From positions 16,070 through 80,069 of the forward strand of contig MCGO01000174.1 in the NCBI GenBank assembly GCA_002104985.1: a DNA stretch of 64,000 nt. The letters are read 5' to 3'. Positions 11,271 to 22,726 of this stretch are shown here, piece after piece. A program made the translations under genes and the position numbers. Position 1 is the stretch's first letter; each line of letters opens with the position of its first letter. The notes under the pieces were generated by a model. The model searched no databases. It was not told where the DNA came from and saw nothing but the letters and a program-made list of their open reading frames with translations. This DNA comes from Rhizoclosmatium globosum (Eukaryota; Chytridiomycota; Chytridiomycetes; Chytridiales; Chytriomycetaceae).

Positions 11271-12467
11271 TGATTTGGTCCGCGAGACCTGATTTGGCTA
11301 GTTCACTTGCTGTGTTGATGCCCACACCGGGAACTCCTGGGGCATCTTTTTTGAAGAGGGAAAGAGGTTTTTTTAGAAGATGAGAGGGGATATGATGGTA
11401 CGATTACCATCAGCTCCACTCAGCAGGGCAATCAGAATCAACGCATTCCTGTTCCATCCACACTCAGTGTGATCGAAAATACGATCCATGGTGTATACAG
11501 CGACATGGTCCTTTCCTAGTCCAGCGCCAACACCTTTAGTCGCCTTTCCTTTCCGTTCTGGTGTTTTTGGAGCTTCTAGATCGTGACTCGTTGCAAGGCC
11601 ACCCACTATTGGTGTGGAAGAACTTGAAGACGCGTTATTTGTTGTGATTCGTTTTCGTTTACGGTCAACAGATGCTTCATGGCGGTCACTATTCACTTTT
11701 GTAGAGCCACTCCAATTTCTAATGACCTATGCAATGGGTACACTTTAGTTGAGTGCGAGTTGAGGTGACCAGGGGGCTCCAGATGAGTTGCTTTGCCACC
11801 AAGCACTCAACTTTTGACTCTGAGTCAAATTTCAAACTCCGTCATCGTCCAGTGTATCCATCTTCTGAATTGGGATTGTACTCTGATAAACTATGTGCAA
11901 TATGACCTATCCTCGCATACACACTTCATTCCTCCTTTTCTCTCACACCCAAGAACTCACCATTTTGGCACCAAACAGAAAAGAATCCCCATCATCGGAC
12001 ATGACAGCATCTACAAGGCCATGCAGATTCAGCGAGGCGCATTCTGCTTCAGCAGTGGCGTGAGGGGACGCCACAAACCATGGGACCTTCAATAAACACA
12101 GAAGATGGGCGAGTTCGTATTTCAAGGAGTTATTTTGGACAAGAGCTGAAGACGCAACTATAGTCTCAGTTGAAGCTGAAACAGCGTTATGGCCGAAGGC
12201 AGGGTCTGTACTTGAATAATCAAAGACAAAGACGGGCAAGAAGCCAGCAGAAATAATGCGAAGACAGCGAGAGAGCAGAGAGCGCAGACGAATATGGTCT
12301 GGGTCACCCGCATTATGATTTATGAGAGAGGAGGTTGCCGAATGGATCCAAACAGATATATCAATAGCGACGCGCATTGGCGAGTCGATGTTTTGCACAG
12401 CCAGTTCCGAGAAGGCAAGCTCGTTGCGGGCGGGATCAAGGAGGGGCCAGAGACCTTGGACGCCCAT
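9931..12467 (-). CDS. Rad2/XPG-family structure-specific nuclease, GEN1/Yen1-like (copy 2)
   Basis: Paralog of the nuclease at 2.8 kb. Exons on the minus strand read as 12467-11961, 11726-11408 and 11345-9931, with introns of 234 and 62 nt, giving about 746 residues. The start is the ATG of MGVQGLWPLL; the frame continues upstream but lacks homology. Catalytic-site motifs: VAIDISVW, VFVFDYS, ATAEAECA, SDDGDSFLFGA, and GADDAPGVPGVG across the second splice junction. The C-terminal half is disordered, with QSISKNQPSVASFFLKP (a QxxxxxFF-like stretch that could be a PCNA-binding box), acidic CSDDDDV and a basic end. Its last exon lies within the inverted duplication. Only 138 bp separate its start from the divergent SMPD4-like gene. 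Confidence 0.85.
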
Positions 12468-12605
12468 TTGGTTTTGATGAGTTTGTTTGATTGTTGTTTG
12501 TTTGTTGCTACCAAGTAGAGAAGACTGCTGTGTTTGTTGATGCTTCTTTTTCTCAGTGTCAACTTTCAACAAACCACCCAAACCAAAACCCAAAACCAAA
12601 CCCAA
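12468..12605. promoter_or_regulatory. Short divergent promoter region
   Basis: The 138 bp between the start codons of the minus-strand nuclease and the plus-strand SMPD4-like gene must hold both promoters. It is rich in CCAAAACCCAAAAC-type tracts near 12575-12603 and GTTTGTTTGTTGCT near 12493. No TATA box is obvious. Confidence 0.4.
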
Positions 12606-15600
12606 ATGAGCCGTGAACTAGAGACGCTTCTCTCTGGAACGACACCGCTCGAACACGCACTTGGCTGGCTTCAAGCCGCGGCCGCCAGTCCAAGTGACCA
12701 CGCGATTCGGCAGCTTCACTCGGCACTTCCGAGGCTGTGGTTGGTTGTCCCCTCTTCTTCCTTTTCCGCTGTTTAAACCACCTTCGGAAACAGCACGCGT
12801 TTGTTTGGAAAGGCCTCTTCAAACGAGCGAGGCCTTGTTGCAACGCCTGGTCCCGCAACCGACCGTCTCGTTGCTGCAATTGCTGCTCCAACGGGCCCGC
12901 TCATGACCCTTCTTCTGCGTGCCGATCCACTGCTGCGCTACCACGTTGAGAGCGAAGCCCTGCCTGTGCGTTCCCTTCCTTGCTTTGACTGACTTGCTTG
13001 AACCAACAAAACACAAACACAGTTGCCAACACAAAAGCTGCTCGCCCAAGGCGCTGATGCATCGGCTCTGCTGCCTTCACTTTACTTTGACCGCGTTGCT
13101 GTCACAGCTCTGCCTGCTTCAAACTCGGCTCAATTGAATCCTACTGCCAATGCATCAGTTGCCATTTCAAAGCAGACTGACCCTGCCTTCCAATCGCGTG
13201 TTATGCTTAGTTACGTACATGTCAGTTTATTCGTTGCATTCTAATTCGTATATTACTCCCAGACATGCTTGAGTTCTTTTTCTTTTCATTTGCTCACGTT
13301 GCTGTGTCCGTCACTCCTGTCTTGGTACAGCTTACCTTTAGTGGAAGCGTCTATTCACTGAAAATATCAACCCTAAAAAGGATACTCGTCCTCGCCCACC
13401 TCAACAGCCCGCGTTCTTCCATGGTCATGCCACTCCAATCTCGCGTCCAACAACTCCTCTGTCTCAATACCTTCAAGCTCCTCAACTTCAACCACAATCC
13501 CAACAACAATCATCCAACCTTCCCACTTCTGTTCAATCCCTCTCTCTACCATCACTCTCTCAGCCACTCCTTCGCTTCCTTAACCTCGACGACTCATACT
13601 ATGGTTTACTGAAAGCATACCTCGACTTTTTCGTCCCTCTTGAAGCCCCTCTTCCTGTGGAAGACCCTCTTGCGCAATCAGCAGATCCTTTAGATGCCTC
13701 AGGTTTAAGAAAGCGGTTTGGAGAACGTGCTGGACAGTTTGTTGCTTCAGCAACTGGAAAGCCTTCTTCAGGCACTACATATTCTGGACCCGTCTCTGTT
13801 TTAAATTCAAGGTGAGCCTTTATTCAAAAAAGGAAATTCATCTCAACCATGGACCATTAAATCTAATCCCACAAGTGACTTGAATAATGTGGACTGGAAT
13901 GGGCGTGTGGCCATCTCTAAATTCATTGTTTCTATTTTTGTTGAGTTGTGGCTGTCTCAAAATGATTACACGGATGCTGCAAGGAACGGAGGAGTGAGTT
14001 TCCTTACTCTTGCATCGATGAAGTCTTAAAACAGTTACGAAACAGAAATACTCGAAATCTAATGCGATTCAACTCCAATGCATTCAAGTCTTGGTTCAAC
14101 ACGTGTCGAATTTGGACTTGAAGACTGTCTTTGCCCATCAGTTGACCCACAACATTCAAGGATACCATCGAATTCATGGGCAAATTCAACAACAGCAACC
14201 TCAAACTGCTGCTAGTCGTGCACAAACCGAAATTGCATTGTACGTACATGATATAGGTTGTTTCTGTTTCTGTTCTGACTTCGTGACATTCAGGAAAGCA
14301 TTTGACGTGGTTCAAAAACCTCTTTATTACTTTTTGCGACTCGCTTTCAAATTTTCTGAGACTGACGACTTGTTTCCACTTGTAGTCGATATTTGGGTTA
14401 CTTACATTACACCTTGGAAGAAAGAGGCAGACAAAAAGTCTGTTGGTTCAGGAAAGGCAGGCCCTGTCCCTACTCTTAACGTTTCTTCGTTTGATGTAAC
14501 GCAAGAATGGTAAGAAATTTGTTTATACCTCCAAAACTGAGCGTCCTTCCAGGGTTCCATTCATAACTCAGAACTTTTTGTTCTACTCCCGACTTCTTCG
14601 CAACTATATGGAACGTGCCGTCACCTTTGACTTGTTTGCTGCGACTCGTCCTGCAGACTTGACAAACCCCACTGGTGGAGCATCGTCCGCCTCATCCCTG
14701 ACAACTGCATCTGGAACATCTATACCACGTCCCATCACGTCTGCCATTCAACAGGCGTCTGCAGTACACCAGCAATACCAACAACAGCAAATGCAAGCCA
14801 CAAAACCAGTGCCAAAGCCAAAGGCTCTGCATGCGTCCTTGGAACGAGTATTAAATGTTTACAAGAAAACCAATGGGTTATTGGACGTGCTTCAATGTCT
14901 GGACGCTATTCTTGTTGGATGTGAACTACCTCCTTCCATCCTTCTTACAACTGAGTCTCCTGGAGCCCGTAGACCTACCAGTCCCATGCGTACTGGTTCC
15001 AGAGGTCGAACCAACTCAGGCGGTAGTAGTGGATCAGTATTGAGTACAGGAATTGTGGAGTGGGTTGAAAAGTTGGGAGGATTGGATGCTTTGGGAATGT
15101 GGGCTCGAAATCGGATTATGGATTTGGAAGGTCGTATTGATTACCAGAGCGTTTTTATGGCAAGTGTTCAGGTCCTAGGACAGGGTGGAGATGCACCAGG
15201 TATATTATTGGTGAGTGTTTCTCAGTTTCGGGTTGATATGAAGTGCTTAATTTTCTTTACTGCAGGCTCGCACGATGCTCGGAAATATTTATAGTACAAT
15301 TAATCGACTCAATACATATCTGCCTGTGAACCTTCCCCTTCCAACTCCTGGGAAGACAAGTGGAACTGTTACACCAACTTCTGCGACGGCGCCAGGTGCA
15401 GTGGAACTGAAGTCATCTGCAACACAGTTTCCATCATTCCCTTCAGAATGGAATGCTCTAAGTACAAACCACTTCATTTGGTCTGCAGTCTGGTGGCTCC
15501 TTGTATCAATTTGGCGCCAAATAATTGCCCTATCCACTTCAGAATCTTTGGACAAAGAGCGTCAATTGAATCGCGCCAAGTTACTCCAAAGCGCTGTCGC

Positions 15601-16382
15601 CAAACTGTACGGGCTCTCAAAACTCACTGTCGAAGTCTTTGGTGTGCGTGAAGAAGACCGAGCCGCAATTGAAGCTGGAGTCGTTGGTGGGGGTGACGGT
15701 GAATTGAACAGCAGTCCAACTGGTGGCAGCTTACAATGGGGCCTCCGTAGTGAAGAAGACGAACAAGATGCGTACAGTACTGAACTTATGCCTGGTGTGA
15801 TTACACCCGACCTCTATGCGAAGGACAAGAATCGGCATGTAACGAATGCTGGAAGGGAGCAGATTCGTCTTGGATTGAGAAAGTGCGATCCTCGGGATGT
15901 GCCCGTGTATCAGAGTCCTCGTGTTGAGAAACTTGTCATGTCGTATGAATACGAGTGGATTGTTAAATTGACTGGATGGATTGCGAAAGTCTTTGACGTT
16001 CAGGTGAGATATAAGTTTTAGTTTACATTGACTCTGGATTGTTTACTTACGTTCTTAATTGTAGTATGCAAAACTCCGTGAAAAGTACCCACAGCTGCCT
16101 GCCGACGCTGGTTTGCACTGGCTTCGATTCTTTGCCGCAAAGCAGAATTTGTTGTTCACGACTGCAGTTGTAGTTATTGGATCTATGCTATTTTGGTTCT
16201 TGGGATGGCTACTGTTTTCTCCAAGTGGTGCGGCAGTAACAGCTGCCACCGGCTCTGGAGGTCGCACGCCAGGCGTTGCTCATGGGCAGCAGGACTATGC
16301 GAGATTAAAACAGCAGGCACAGTATCGTGCGAGACAAGTGAAGCAGCAGCAATATCGACGTAGTGATCAAGCTGCTTATTGA
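12606..16382 (+). CDS. SMPD4-like (neutral sphingomyelinase 3 family) membrane protein
   Basis: Probable endomembrane or nuclear-envelope protein of the SMPD4 family. About ten short GT-AG introns; clear exons include 13022-13209, 13338-13811, 13876-13992, 14294-14510 and 16066-16382. Start is ATG at 12606 (MSRELETLLSG). Family-like stretches: NMLEFFFFSFAHVA across the 13210-13262 intron, LNLDDSYYGLLKAYLDFFVP, VSIFVELWLSQNDY, PFITQNFLFYSRLLRNYMER and YEYEWIVKLTGWI. A single hydrophobic helix (LLFTTAVVVIGSMLFWFLGWLLF) lies near the C-terminus, as in SMPD4, followed by a Gln/Arg-rich tail. Low-complexity Gln and Ser/Thr inserts are lineage-specific. The first two introns (near 12736 and 13300) have weak donors and are least certain. 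The family name rests on overall pattern; catalytic activity of SMPD4 proteins is debated. Confidence 0.65.
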
Positions 16383-16574
16383 TTATTGAGTGGCAATGAA
16401 GCTTATTTTGAATTCTGTATTGTGGATATTTACACACCAGTACGTTAACATTGGAAGTATTACCCAAAGGAAAGAATTGAGGGAGTGAGGTTGGCAGATC
16501 TCCAGACGCCACCTCACTCCCACCCAATTTTGGCAGCATAAAATCCTCCAATATCCCCCTCGTCCACCATCACA

Positions 16575-17060
16575 ATGTTCAAGAGCGTTAACCCAGACCG
16601 TCTCCGAAAGACTGCCAAAGCAGCGTCTCACAACCATGTTACCGGTCTCTCCTCTCCAGCCGACTCTCCCGATCTCCCAAAGTCCCGAAGAGCCAGAGAG
16701 AAGGCCCTCGCCGCCAGCCAAAAGACTGCTAAATCAGTGAAATCAATTGCCGCATCAGGAATCGATTACACATCCTGGATAGTCACCGTCGTAGTGACCC
16801 TTGTGTTCTGGTTGGGAGTGATTGGATGGTGGTTTGAAACAGACCTTGTCAACCTCATGCTCTTGCAACCCATCAAGGCGATTTTCTGGACCGTCACTTT
16901 CCCGATTCGTGCTCCATTCAAGTTGATCTTCTGGATTGCGGATACGATTTCAAGAACTGTGGCAAACATTGTTAGTCCTCAGGTTGCTCCTGTCCAGTTG
17001 GTCGACATTGCTTTACCAACGCTGGCTCCAATTGTGGATGAATTTGATTATGTTTTGTAA
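16575..17060 (+). CDS. Small membrane protein, unrecognised
   Basis: Intronless, 161 residues, starting MFKSVNPDRLRK. The first 65 residues are basic and polar. A strong hydrophobic helix follows at about 69-88 (IVTVVVTLVFWLGVIGWWF), then amphipathic or hydrophobic stretches with LQPIKAIFWTVTFPIRAPFKLIFWI. The acidic end is PIVDEFDYVL. No signal peptide. It lies 192 bp after the SMPD4-like gene on the same strand. I do not recognise the family. Topology suggests one firm transmembrane segment and a membrane-hugging second one. Confidence 0.7.
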   Translation: MFKSVNPDRLRKTAKAASHNHVTGLSSPADSPDLPKSRRAREKALAASQKTAKSVKSIAASGIDYTSWIVTVVVTLVFWLGVIGWWFETDLVNLMLLQPIKAIFWTVTFPIRAPFKLIFWIADTISRTVANIVSPQVAPVQLVDIALPTLAPIVDEFDYVL

Positions 17061-17557
17061 ATGTGAGGGGAGTGATGGTTCGTTTTTCTGGAAGTGGAGG
17101 GATTCCGAGGAAGTGTAAAACTGTGGTATCATATTTAACTCTGTCAAATAAATGAGGGTAAATGCGAGTGTCTGAAGGTCGTTTTGGAACTCCGACTGAG
17201 ATGTTGAAGATGCGCTGTCAAAATCTGTCTTGTTTCGGAGTTATCAAATATGTATGGGCAGTAATCTTACTCTAAATCTTGAAAGGTTTGTGCCTCGTTG
17301 ATTATTATGCCAAATTATGTTTCACTCTCTCTCACCATGGAAAGTCTTTCTTAATCGCGTCTGTTATGGTACTAATTTCGATGACTGGAGGGTGTTCGTT
17401 CTTTTCTTTACGCATATGAGTTGAGGACCAACAGTGTCCTAGTGTTTAATTGTTCAAATAAGTCAGTAAAAAGACGTGTGAAATATTCTGTTGTTTGACA
17501 CTTCTTCTCTTTCTCCTTTCTCCTTTCTCCTGTATTTCTCTGTTTTTCTTAAGCGAA
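17061..17557. other. Intergenic, no supported feature
   Basis: AT-rich spacer with AATAAA-like signals (TCAAATAAATGAG near 17144). A pyrimidine-rich stretch (CTTCTTCTCTTTCTCC, repeated near 17500-17540) precedes the next start codon and may be its promoter or leader. Confidence 0.5.
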
Positions 17558-17784
17558 ATGAAGCAGGCAGGCATTGCAATCGGACTATTCACCGTTGTCT
17601 TCGGCGGAGTCCACATAGCGAATGCTGTGCAAGTGTATCGAAAGGTAACATGCATCGCTGCTGTATCGCATTGAGGGCTTCAGCCCATACTAACGATTTG
17701 GTCTTGTAGGAACAACGCATCTTCTACCTGCTGGACGAACGAGACCACCTGCGAAGTCTATTGAACCAATCCGAATCGAAATAG
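17558..17784 (+). CDS. 53-residue single-helix membrane microprotein
   Basis: Two exons, 17558-17644 and 17710-17784, joined in phase 0 by a 65-nt GT-AG intron. The protein begins MKQAGIAIGLFTVVFGGVHI, a hydrophobic N-terminal helix, then a charged, probably helical tail with YRKEQRIFYLLDERDHLRSLL. The size and shape, one N-terminal helix followed by a charged amphipathic tail, resemble small accessory subunits of mitochondrial inner-membrane complexes. That is an inference from shape, not a family match. The clean splice and the reading frame on both sides of the intron support it as a real gene. Confidence 0.6.
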
Positions 17785-18823
17785 TCTCTCTGCTTTTAGC
17801 ATATACTGTCCTATATCAAATAAACCTCAGCCTCACATTTCAACCACAAGTTCTTTCGCTCACGATACATTGACCGGAACGGAACTAACTCGTTCAAACA
17901 AGTGATAATCTTATTTCGGCTCTGTCGCTCGAATTCTTGATAAAAGGAAGACGCCTTGTTTGCTGACAGACTGGATTTCGATTTGTGGATTGCCTTCCCA
18001 AAGGAGTCTGGATTCATGATATCTTGAACTAAAGATCAAGTCCTACTACGGCTCAGTCAAACACTGCAACTGGCGTGAACACACACGGGCGCAGTCTGGG
18101 GGTGTAACTTTCACGCCAAAGAACAAATAGCTTCACTGCCGTCGGTACAATCAAGCAGTTCTATACATCTACAGCCTTTGACGCTGTGACGGGAAGTGCA
18201 ACGGACGCTTACAACGATGGCTATGGCGCAAAACAAGTTACTCGCCAACTCGTAGCATAATATACCTTCGCTCTATAAACCAATACATCATCCAAGACCA
18301 ATTCGACTCTCCAACCCCACAAACTTGGTCTTGGGACTTCCACGCATACAAAAATATGACGTTGTTATCTCCTCAGACGGACTTGTTTCCTGCGAACGCG
18401 GGAACGGAATTGCCAAATCAGTTTCATGCAAAGTGGCAAGTGTGGAGTCCAACTACGTCTTTTGCATTGGTAGTTGTGATTGATCCAGATTGCACGAATA
18501 TAATCGTTAGTACTCCATCTGTCCCCCTTCCCAAACGGAACTTCATTGAGTTTTGATGGAGACTTGTTATACCCCAATGTTGGATTGGCAAAAAGCGGAA
18601 AGAGGCATGTCTGGAAGGGCATTTAATCGCGACAACTTGGAAAAAATCTTGTCTTTGACGCGCCTCCCGCCCAGTCGACTTCCTTCCAGCCACGATGGCC
18701 CCACAAATCCCCACTGCGTAAACTTGCTTTAGGATTGGTATCAAAAAAAAAAAATCCAAACCATTAAATATTATTTATTTTTCTTAATTAATGTGGCATT
18801 AATTAATTAATTAATAGATGCGC
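17785..18823. other. Mostly non-coding; possible gene remnant at about 18120-18500
   Basis: Plus-strand frames at about 18130-18250 (FTAVGTIKQFYTSTAF) and 18290-18500 (DSPTPQTWSWDFHAYKN) look protein-like but are separated by stops. No start codon or splice pattern joins them, and I do not recognise them. The AT-rich tract at 18770-18815 contains repeated TTAATTAA. Confidence 0.35.
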
Positions 18824-20236
18824 TCAAGCTTTGCAATTCAGGTCATATAGGCTATGTTCCTTTAGCATCCGCTTTATGTTGGAGCTATGACTAAATTCTT
18901 GAATGAAAGCAGCCCAAAGGGCAGAATCCTCAGTGATTTCACTTGAGTTTGTCTTAATAAACCCGTTTAACCGTTCTTGTCCCAACTTGGTTACAACAAC
19001 TGATGCACTCTCAGATCCGCAATCTTCAAATTCCACCATTTCAACTCCGCCAATTAAACCTTCCTTAAACCGAACGAGATCAAGCAGGATAGGCCTATTT
19101 CTAACTTTCATCTCAACATGTGGTCTCAAAAGCCACACCCATTCGAACCGATGGAGCAACAGTACCACCTCCTCTAGCGCTACACTTAATCTGGTGCCAA
19201 TATGTTGATAATGTAGAGCCTGCTGTCCATAATTGCGAGAAACTGTGTCCCGTCTTTCAACTTCGGCTTTAGAAACATCTCCAAATGAGACAAACGCAAC
19301 AGAATCCATCAATACCCCACTCTTTCTCGCCATATCAACCATCAAACTCCATTCCTCACAATCGGTGCTGATAACAGGCGGAACAACGACGTCCTCCTCG
19401 TTTTTCAATAATACCTTTCGAACCTCACCCATTCCTGCTGCCCATTCCGAAAACAGCCCTTTCTCTTTGACAGCTTCGCTAAATTTCTGGCACTCGCTCC
19501 AGAACTTGGCATGAAAGCCAACGCCCACCTCAACTTCCGTCACATTTCGTTCTTCCAAATGATGTGTATTAAATTCGCGTGGGAGAATTGTCCACCGATC
19601 CCGATAATACGTTGTCAAGAGCCCTTGATCTCCATACCGCGCATACTCTGCATCTTTGGCATATTCAAAAAGTCGCTTATACTGCTCCTCGCGTGGTGTA
19701 AACAACTGCAACCCGCTGTTGAATTGTCCCCACTTGCGTTCATGAGCTTTCCATTCAAGTGTGCTACCAAAGAATGGACTCTCCGTGACGAGGTCAAATA
19801 GCGGAGAAGGGTTTTTGGTGAAGTAGAAGAGATCAATATCAATATATAAGATTTGTGCGTAGACTGGAGATAGGCGTTGAAGCTGAAGTTTTGTGTAAAC
19901 ATATTGGTATTTGTCTCCAGGTTTTTCACGGCCTGGAATTTCAAGAGCCGGGACAGTGATCACACGTGCGCCAAGGTGAAGTAGTGTCTTAATGAAAGGA
20001 TGTGGTACAGCTGGGGTGACCATTACGGCGAATTCAATGTCTTGACTTGCGTTGAGTTTGGTAAGTGGATTGTGGTAGAATGTGTATGCATGGAATAGTG
20101 CTGCCGTCCAAAACCAATCTGGGTCTGCAAATTGCTTTGTTTTGAAGTCAGCTGGAGCAGTTGCCAGTAGAGTAATAATGGCTTTTGTCTTTGGTGGTCG
20201 CGATTCCAGAGATGGTTGAAACATGAAACTTTCAGG
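18824..20236 (-). CDS. GT8-type glycosyltransferase unit A (glycogenin-like fold)
   Basis: About 470 residues. The donor-site motif ILYIDIDLFYF holds the DxD that binds Mn2+ and the nucleotide sugar. GQFNSGLQLF and RYGDQGLLTTYYRDRW are further GT8 marks, and FHAKFW follows. The N-terminal strand is KTKAIITLLA. About 200 C-terminal residues form a second, unassigned domain. No signal peptide is visible. A separate start could be the ATG at 20224 (MFQPSL). However, the frame is open upstream without another ATG, and a phase-0 50-nt intron (20237-20286) would join it to unit B as the second half of one protein. GT8 enzymes transfer sugars in glycogen or glycan synthesis; the acceptor is unknown. 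Confidence 0.82.
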   Translation of the reverse strand, partial: PESFMFQPSLESRPPKTKAIITLLATAPADFKTKQFADPDWFWTAALFHAYTFYHNPLTKLNASQDIEFAVMVTPAVPHPFIKTLLHLGARVITVPALEIPGREKPGDKYQYVYTKLQLQRLSPVYAQILYIDIDLFYFTKNPSPLFDLVTESPFFGSTLEWKAHERKWGQFNSGLQLFTPREEQYKRLFEYAKDAEYARYGDQGLLTTYYRDRWTILPREFNTHHLEERNVTEVEVGVGFHAKFWSECQKFSEAVKEKGLFSEWAAGMGEVRKVLLKNEEDVVVPPVISTDCEEWSLMVDMARKSGVLMDSVAFVSFGDVSKAEVERRDTVSRNYGQQALHYQHIGTRLSVALEEVVLLLHRFEWVWLLRPHVEMKVRNRPILLDLVRFKEGLIGGVEMVEFEDCGSESASVVVTKLGQERLNGFIKTNSSEITEDSALWAAFIQEFSHSSNIKRMLKEHSLYDLNCKA

Positions 20237-20286
20237 CTGCAATCGTTTACATGTGAGTGCGGATACTCATTCCAACAAAACCTCAC

Positions 20287-21936
20287 CACTTTTTTTCCTG
20301 TATGCTCATCAAAGACTTTCCTTGGTACAACAGGCTTCCGAACTTCCCTCCAATCGCCTTTCTCAATCCGCCCAAATCCGCCCACATCAAATAAATATCC
20401 ATTAGTGCCAATGCACTCTTTTTCTGAAATATCGTATTCAAGCCCTCTTCCTTTCAAAACTTGGAGACAAGCATCGCCTCCATTCCGAGTAAACCAGCTC
20501 AAAAACAACTCCCACAGCACCCATTCCTCAGCCCCAGCATGACCATTCTTTTCAACCGCCTCTAAAAAGTTATTCACTTTGCCTCGTGCTTCTCTTGACA
20601 TCAAGAATGATGCCGTTTTGGTGGGAGCACAGTCCTGAAAAACGAACAGAACATCGCCGAGGCCTGCGCGTTTCCGCATTTCTTTGAGGGTTGGGTGGAA
20701 CAATGACGGCGATGGCGTACGAAATATTGCTGCATCGCTCAATACCCAAAGAAAATCATATTGTAGGAGTAGGGATGAGTTCAGCGACGTGAGGAGGGAA
20801 ACGAGCGATTGGGATGGAAGGATAATGTGCGCTGCTTGTGCTCCATACGACGAAAATGTTTCTCGTGTAGAAATGGTGTCGACGGAAGCAGATTCGAATG
20901 AGACGAGAGCAAGTGTTGGCATACTTGACTGCCATTTGATTGTTGTTGCTTCAAAAAGTGGGGCCCAGAGAGAGCATGTTTCGGGTATAGCAGGAACAAC
21001 TGGAATATTTGGATTATGAGGAAGATGAGAAAGTTGTATCTTCCGAAGCGAAATCATTGCGTCGCGCCATTTTTGAAAGATCACATGTTGTGTTTCTTCG
21101 GGCCAAAAGGTGCATTCACTCCAGAATTTTCCGTGCAGTCCGTAGCTTTCATTGATTTGAGCGATAGATCGTTGTTCGAGGTGATTCATATTCCAAAGAG
21201 CTGGGAGCTCATACCATGAATTCAAACCTTCGGCACCAAAGAATCTGTTGAGCAAGCCTTGATCTCCGTATCTTCATTATGTTTAGCAAAGTATATTCTG
21301 AATTTGAAAAGCGTACCTGGTCTTGTTCGGATCTGCAGCGAGTTCAAGCAGTTCACGAAAATGACGATTTGATGGTTTCAACAATTGAAGCCCCGTATTG
21401 AATACTCCGTTTCCGTCCATCCAATCTCTGCTGCTCGCAAAAAATGGCATTTGTTGAGGTTGGACAAAATCAAAAAGAGTGATGGGGCTGATGTCAAAGA
21501 ACATGAGGTCTGTATCCAAAAACAGAATGCTTTCATAAACATCCTCAAGACGCCAAACATGAAGCTTAGTGTACAGAAACTGGTATTTGTCACCCGGCTT
21601 CTCTCTCCCAGGAATTTCGATTGAAGGTACCGTCCACACTCGTGCGTCAAGAAGCACAAGAGCATCCACGTATTCTTTTGGCACCAGGTGTGTGACCATT
21701 ACTATGAATTCAGTGTTTCCATGCGGATCCAATCGCGTCTTATTGTTGTGAAGGAAGTTGTAGGCATGGAGGAATGCTGAGGTCCAAAACCAGTCCGCAT
21801 CAGATAGACCGCGTAGTTTGGCTTCTTCAAGTGGTTTTGCGGAAGCCAGGAAGGTAATGATTGCCCTTTGTTTTGCAGGGACCACTGAGAATGAGGGAGT
21901 AAAAGTTGTGTTTGGAGGCTTCAAGAAACAGTTTGT
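20287..21936 (-). CDS. GT8-type glycosyltransferase unit B, probably fused to unit A
   Basis: Paralog of unit A on the same strand, immediately upstream. Exons read as about 21936-21317 and 21271-20287 with a 45-nt intron; the junction restores TRYGDQGLLNRFF. Motifs: KQRAIITFLA, the DxD site ILFLDTDLMFF, and GVFNTGLQLL. No ATG lies before the first conserved residues (the frame begins after an AG at about 21937), so a short upstream exon is likely but not located. If not fused to unit A, the frame runs on to 20023, overlapping unit A out of phase by about 200 bp. That overlap is unlikely and favours the fusion. The fused product would be about 1000 residues with two GT8 domains. Confidence 0.78.
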
Positions 21937-21939
21937 TAC

Positions 21940-22326
21940 TGGAATTCAGGCAAAGGATTCATCTTACTGGATGACGAGGTATTGCTTCAACTTGTTGGTC
22001 GGACTGTGGTTTCAAGCGTGCAGAGGTTGGAAGGAGAGCGCGTGAAGCGTATGGTATGGCCCATAATACACAAAACAAGACAAGAAGACGTCGAAAGAAA
22101 CTCTTTCGCCGAAGTAGCATGAATTGAACAAACATTGTGTCCGTTTCTAGGTGTCAATTGTGGTCTGATATTTTCCCGCCAGCTTGAAGGGATCCTCTAT
22201 TTGATCTCAAGCCGATATAGATATATTCGTCGTATACAAGCAGTATACAAGGCCGCATCAGATTGATGCCAGACAGAGAAACTATGGTTATTCTGATCAT
22301 AAATTCATAATATTTTATTGCACAGT
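21940..22326. other. Intergenic between GT8 and DPM3 genes
   Basis: It must contain the missing first exon and promoter of the GT8 gene. One candidate minus-strand ATG is at about 22064 (MGHTIRFTRSP), but its splice to the GT8 exon is not convincing. No other feature seen. Confidence 0.3.
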
Positions 22327-22726
22327 TTAGTCAATTTGAACACCCCGTCTCTTGAGATCAGTCTTCGCCTCATTGATTTCCTGATTGATTGAATGTTAGC
22401 TGGATAGTCGGTAAGAGGGACATCAAAGTACTCACTTTGAGCAGCGACATGTACGCCTCAGGACAATCGCCGAATGTAACCAACGCATATCCGATAGATG
22501 CAAGAGAGTATGCTCCAAAAGCAACAAGCAACCATAGAGGGAGCTAGGGTATGTATATGGGTTATCTTCAACAGCAAGGAAAACAACAACGTACAACTGG
22601 GGCAATCTCATCCAGATATTGAGGAACAGGAACAAATGGAATGAGAACTGAATGCAGCATCAAGAGGACCCAGGCAGCGGTTCCAGCAGCAAAGACTAGC
22701 AAGATGGATTGTGCTCGTTTGCCCAT
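22327..22726 (-). CDS. DPM3: Dolichol-phosphate mannosyltransferase subunit 3
   Basis: Small ER membrane subunit that tethers the catalytic DPM1 subunit, so that Dol-P-Man is made for N-glycans, O-mannose and GPI anchors. Three exons on the minus strand (22726-22595, 22543-22436, 22380-22327) with 51- and 55-nt introns give 97 residues, the usual DPM3 size. Two hydrophobic helices come first: SILLVFAAGTAAWVLLML and PLWLLVAFGAYSLASIGYAL. The family-defining C-terminal tail follows, with VTFGDCPEA and EINEAKTDLKRRGVQID; it matches the DPM3 pattern of FxDC, then a Glu/Ala-rich helix, then DLxRRG. Recognition is strong. It sits between the GT8 gene and the second formin. Confidence 0.93.

Noticed and set aside
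12770..13337. Ultra-short introns of 21-23 nt in the SMPD4-like gene
   Set aside because: Longer GT-AG introns with correct phase explain the same junctions, e.g. 13812-13875; the shorter ones either fail phase or are far below the sizes seen elsewhere.
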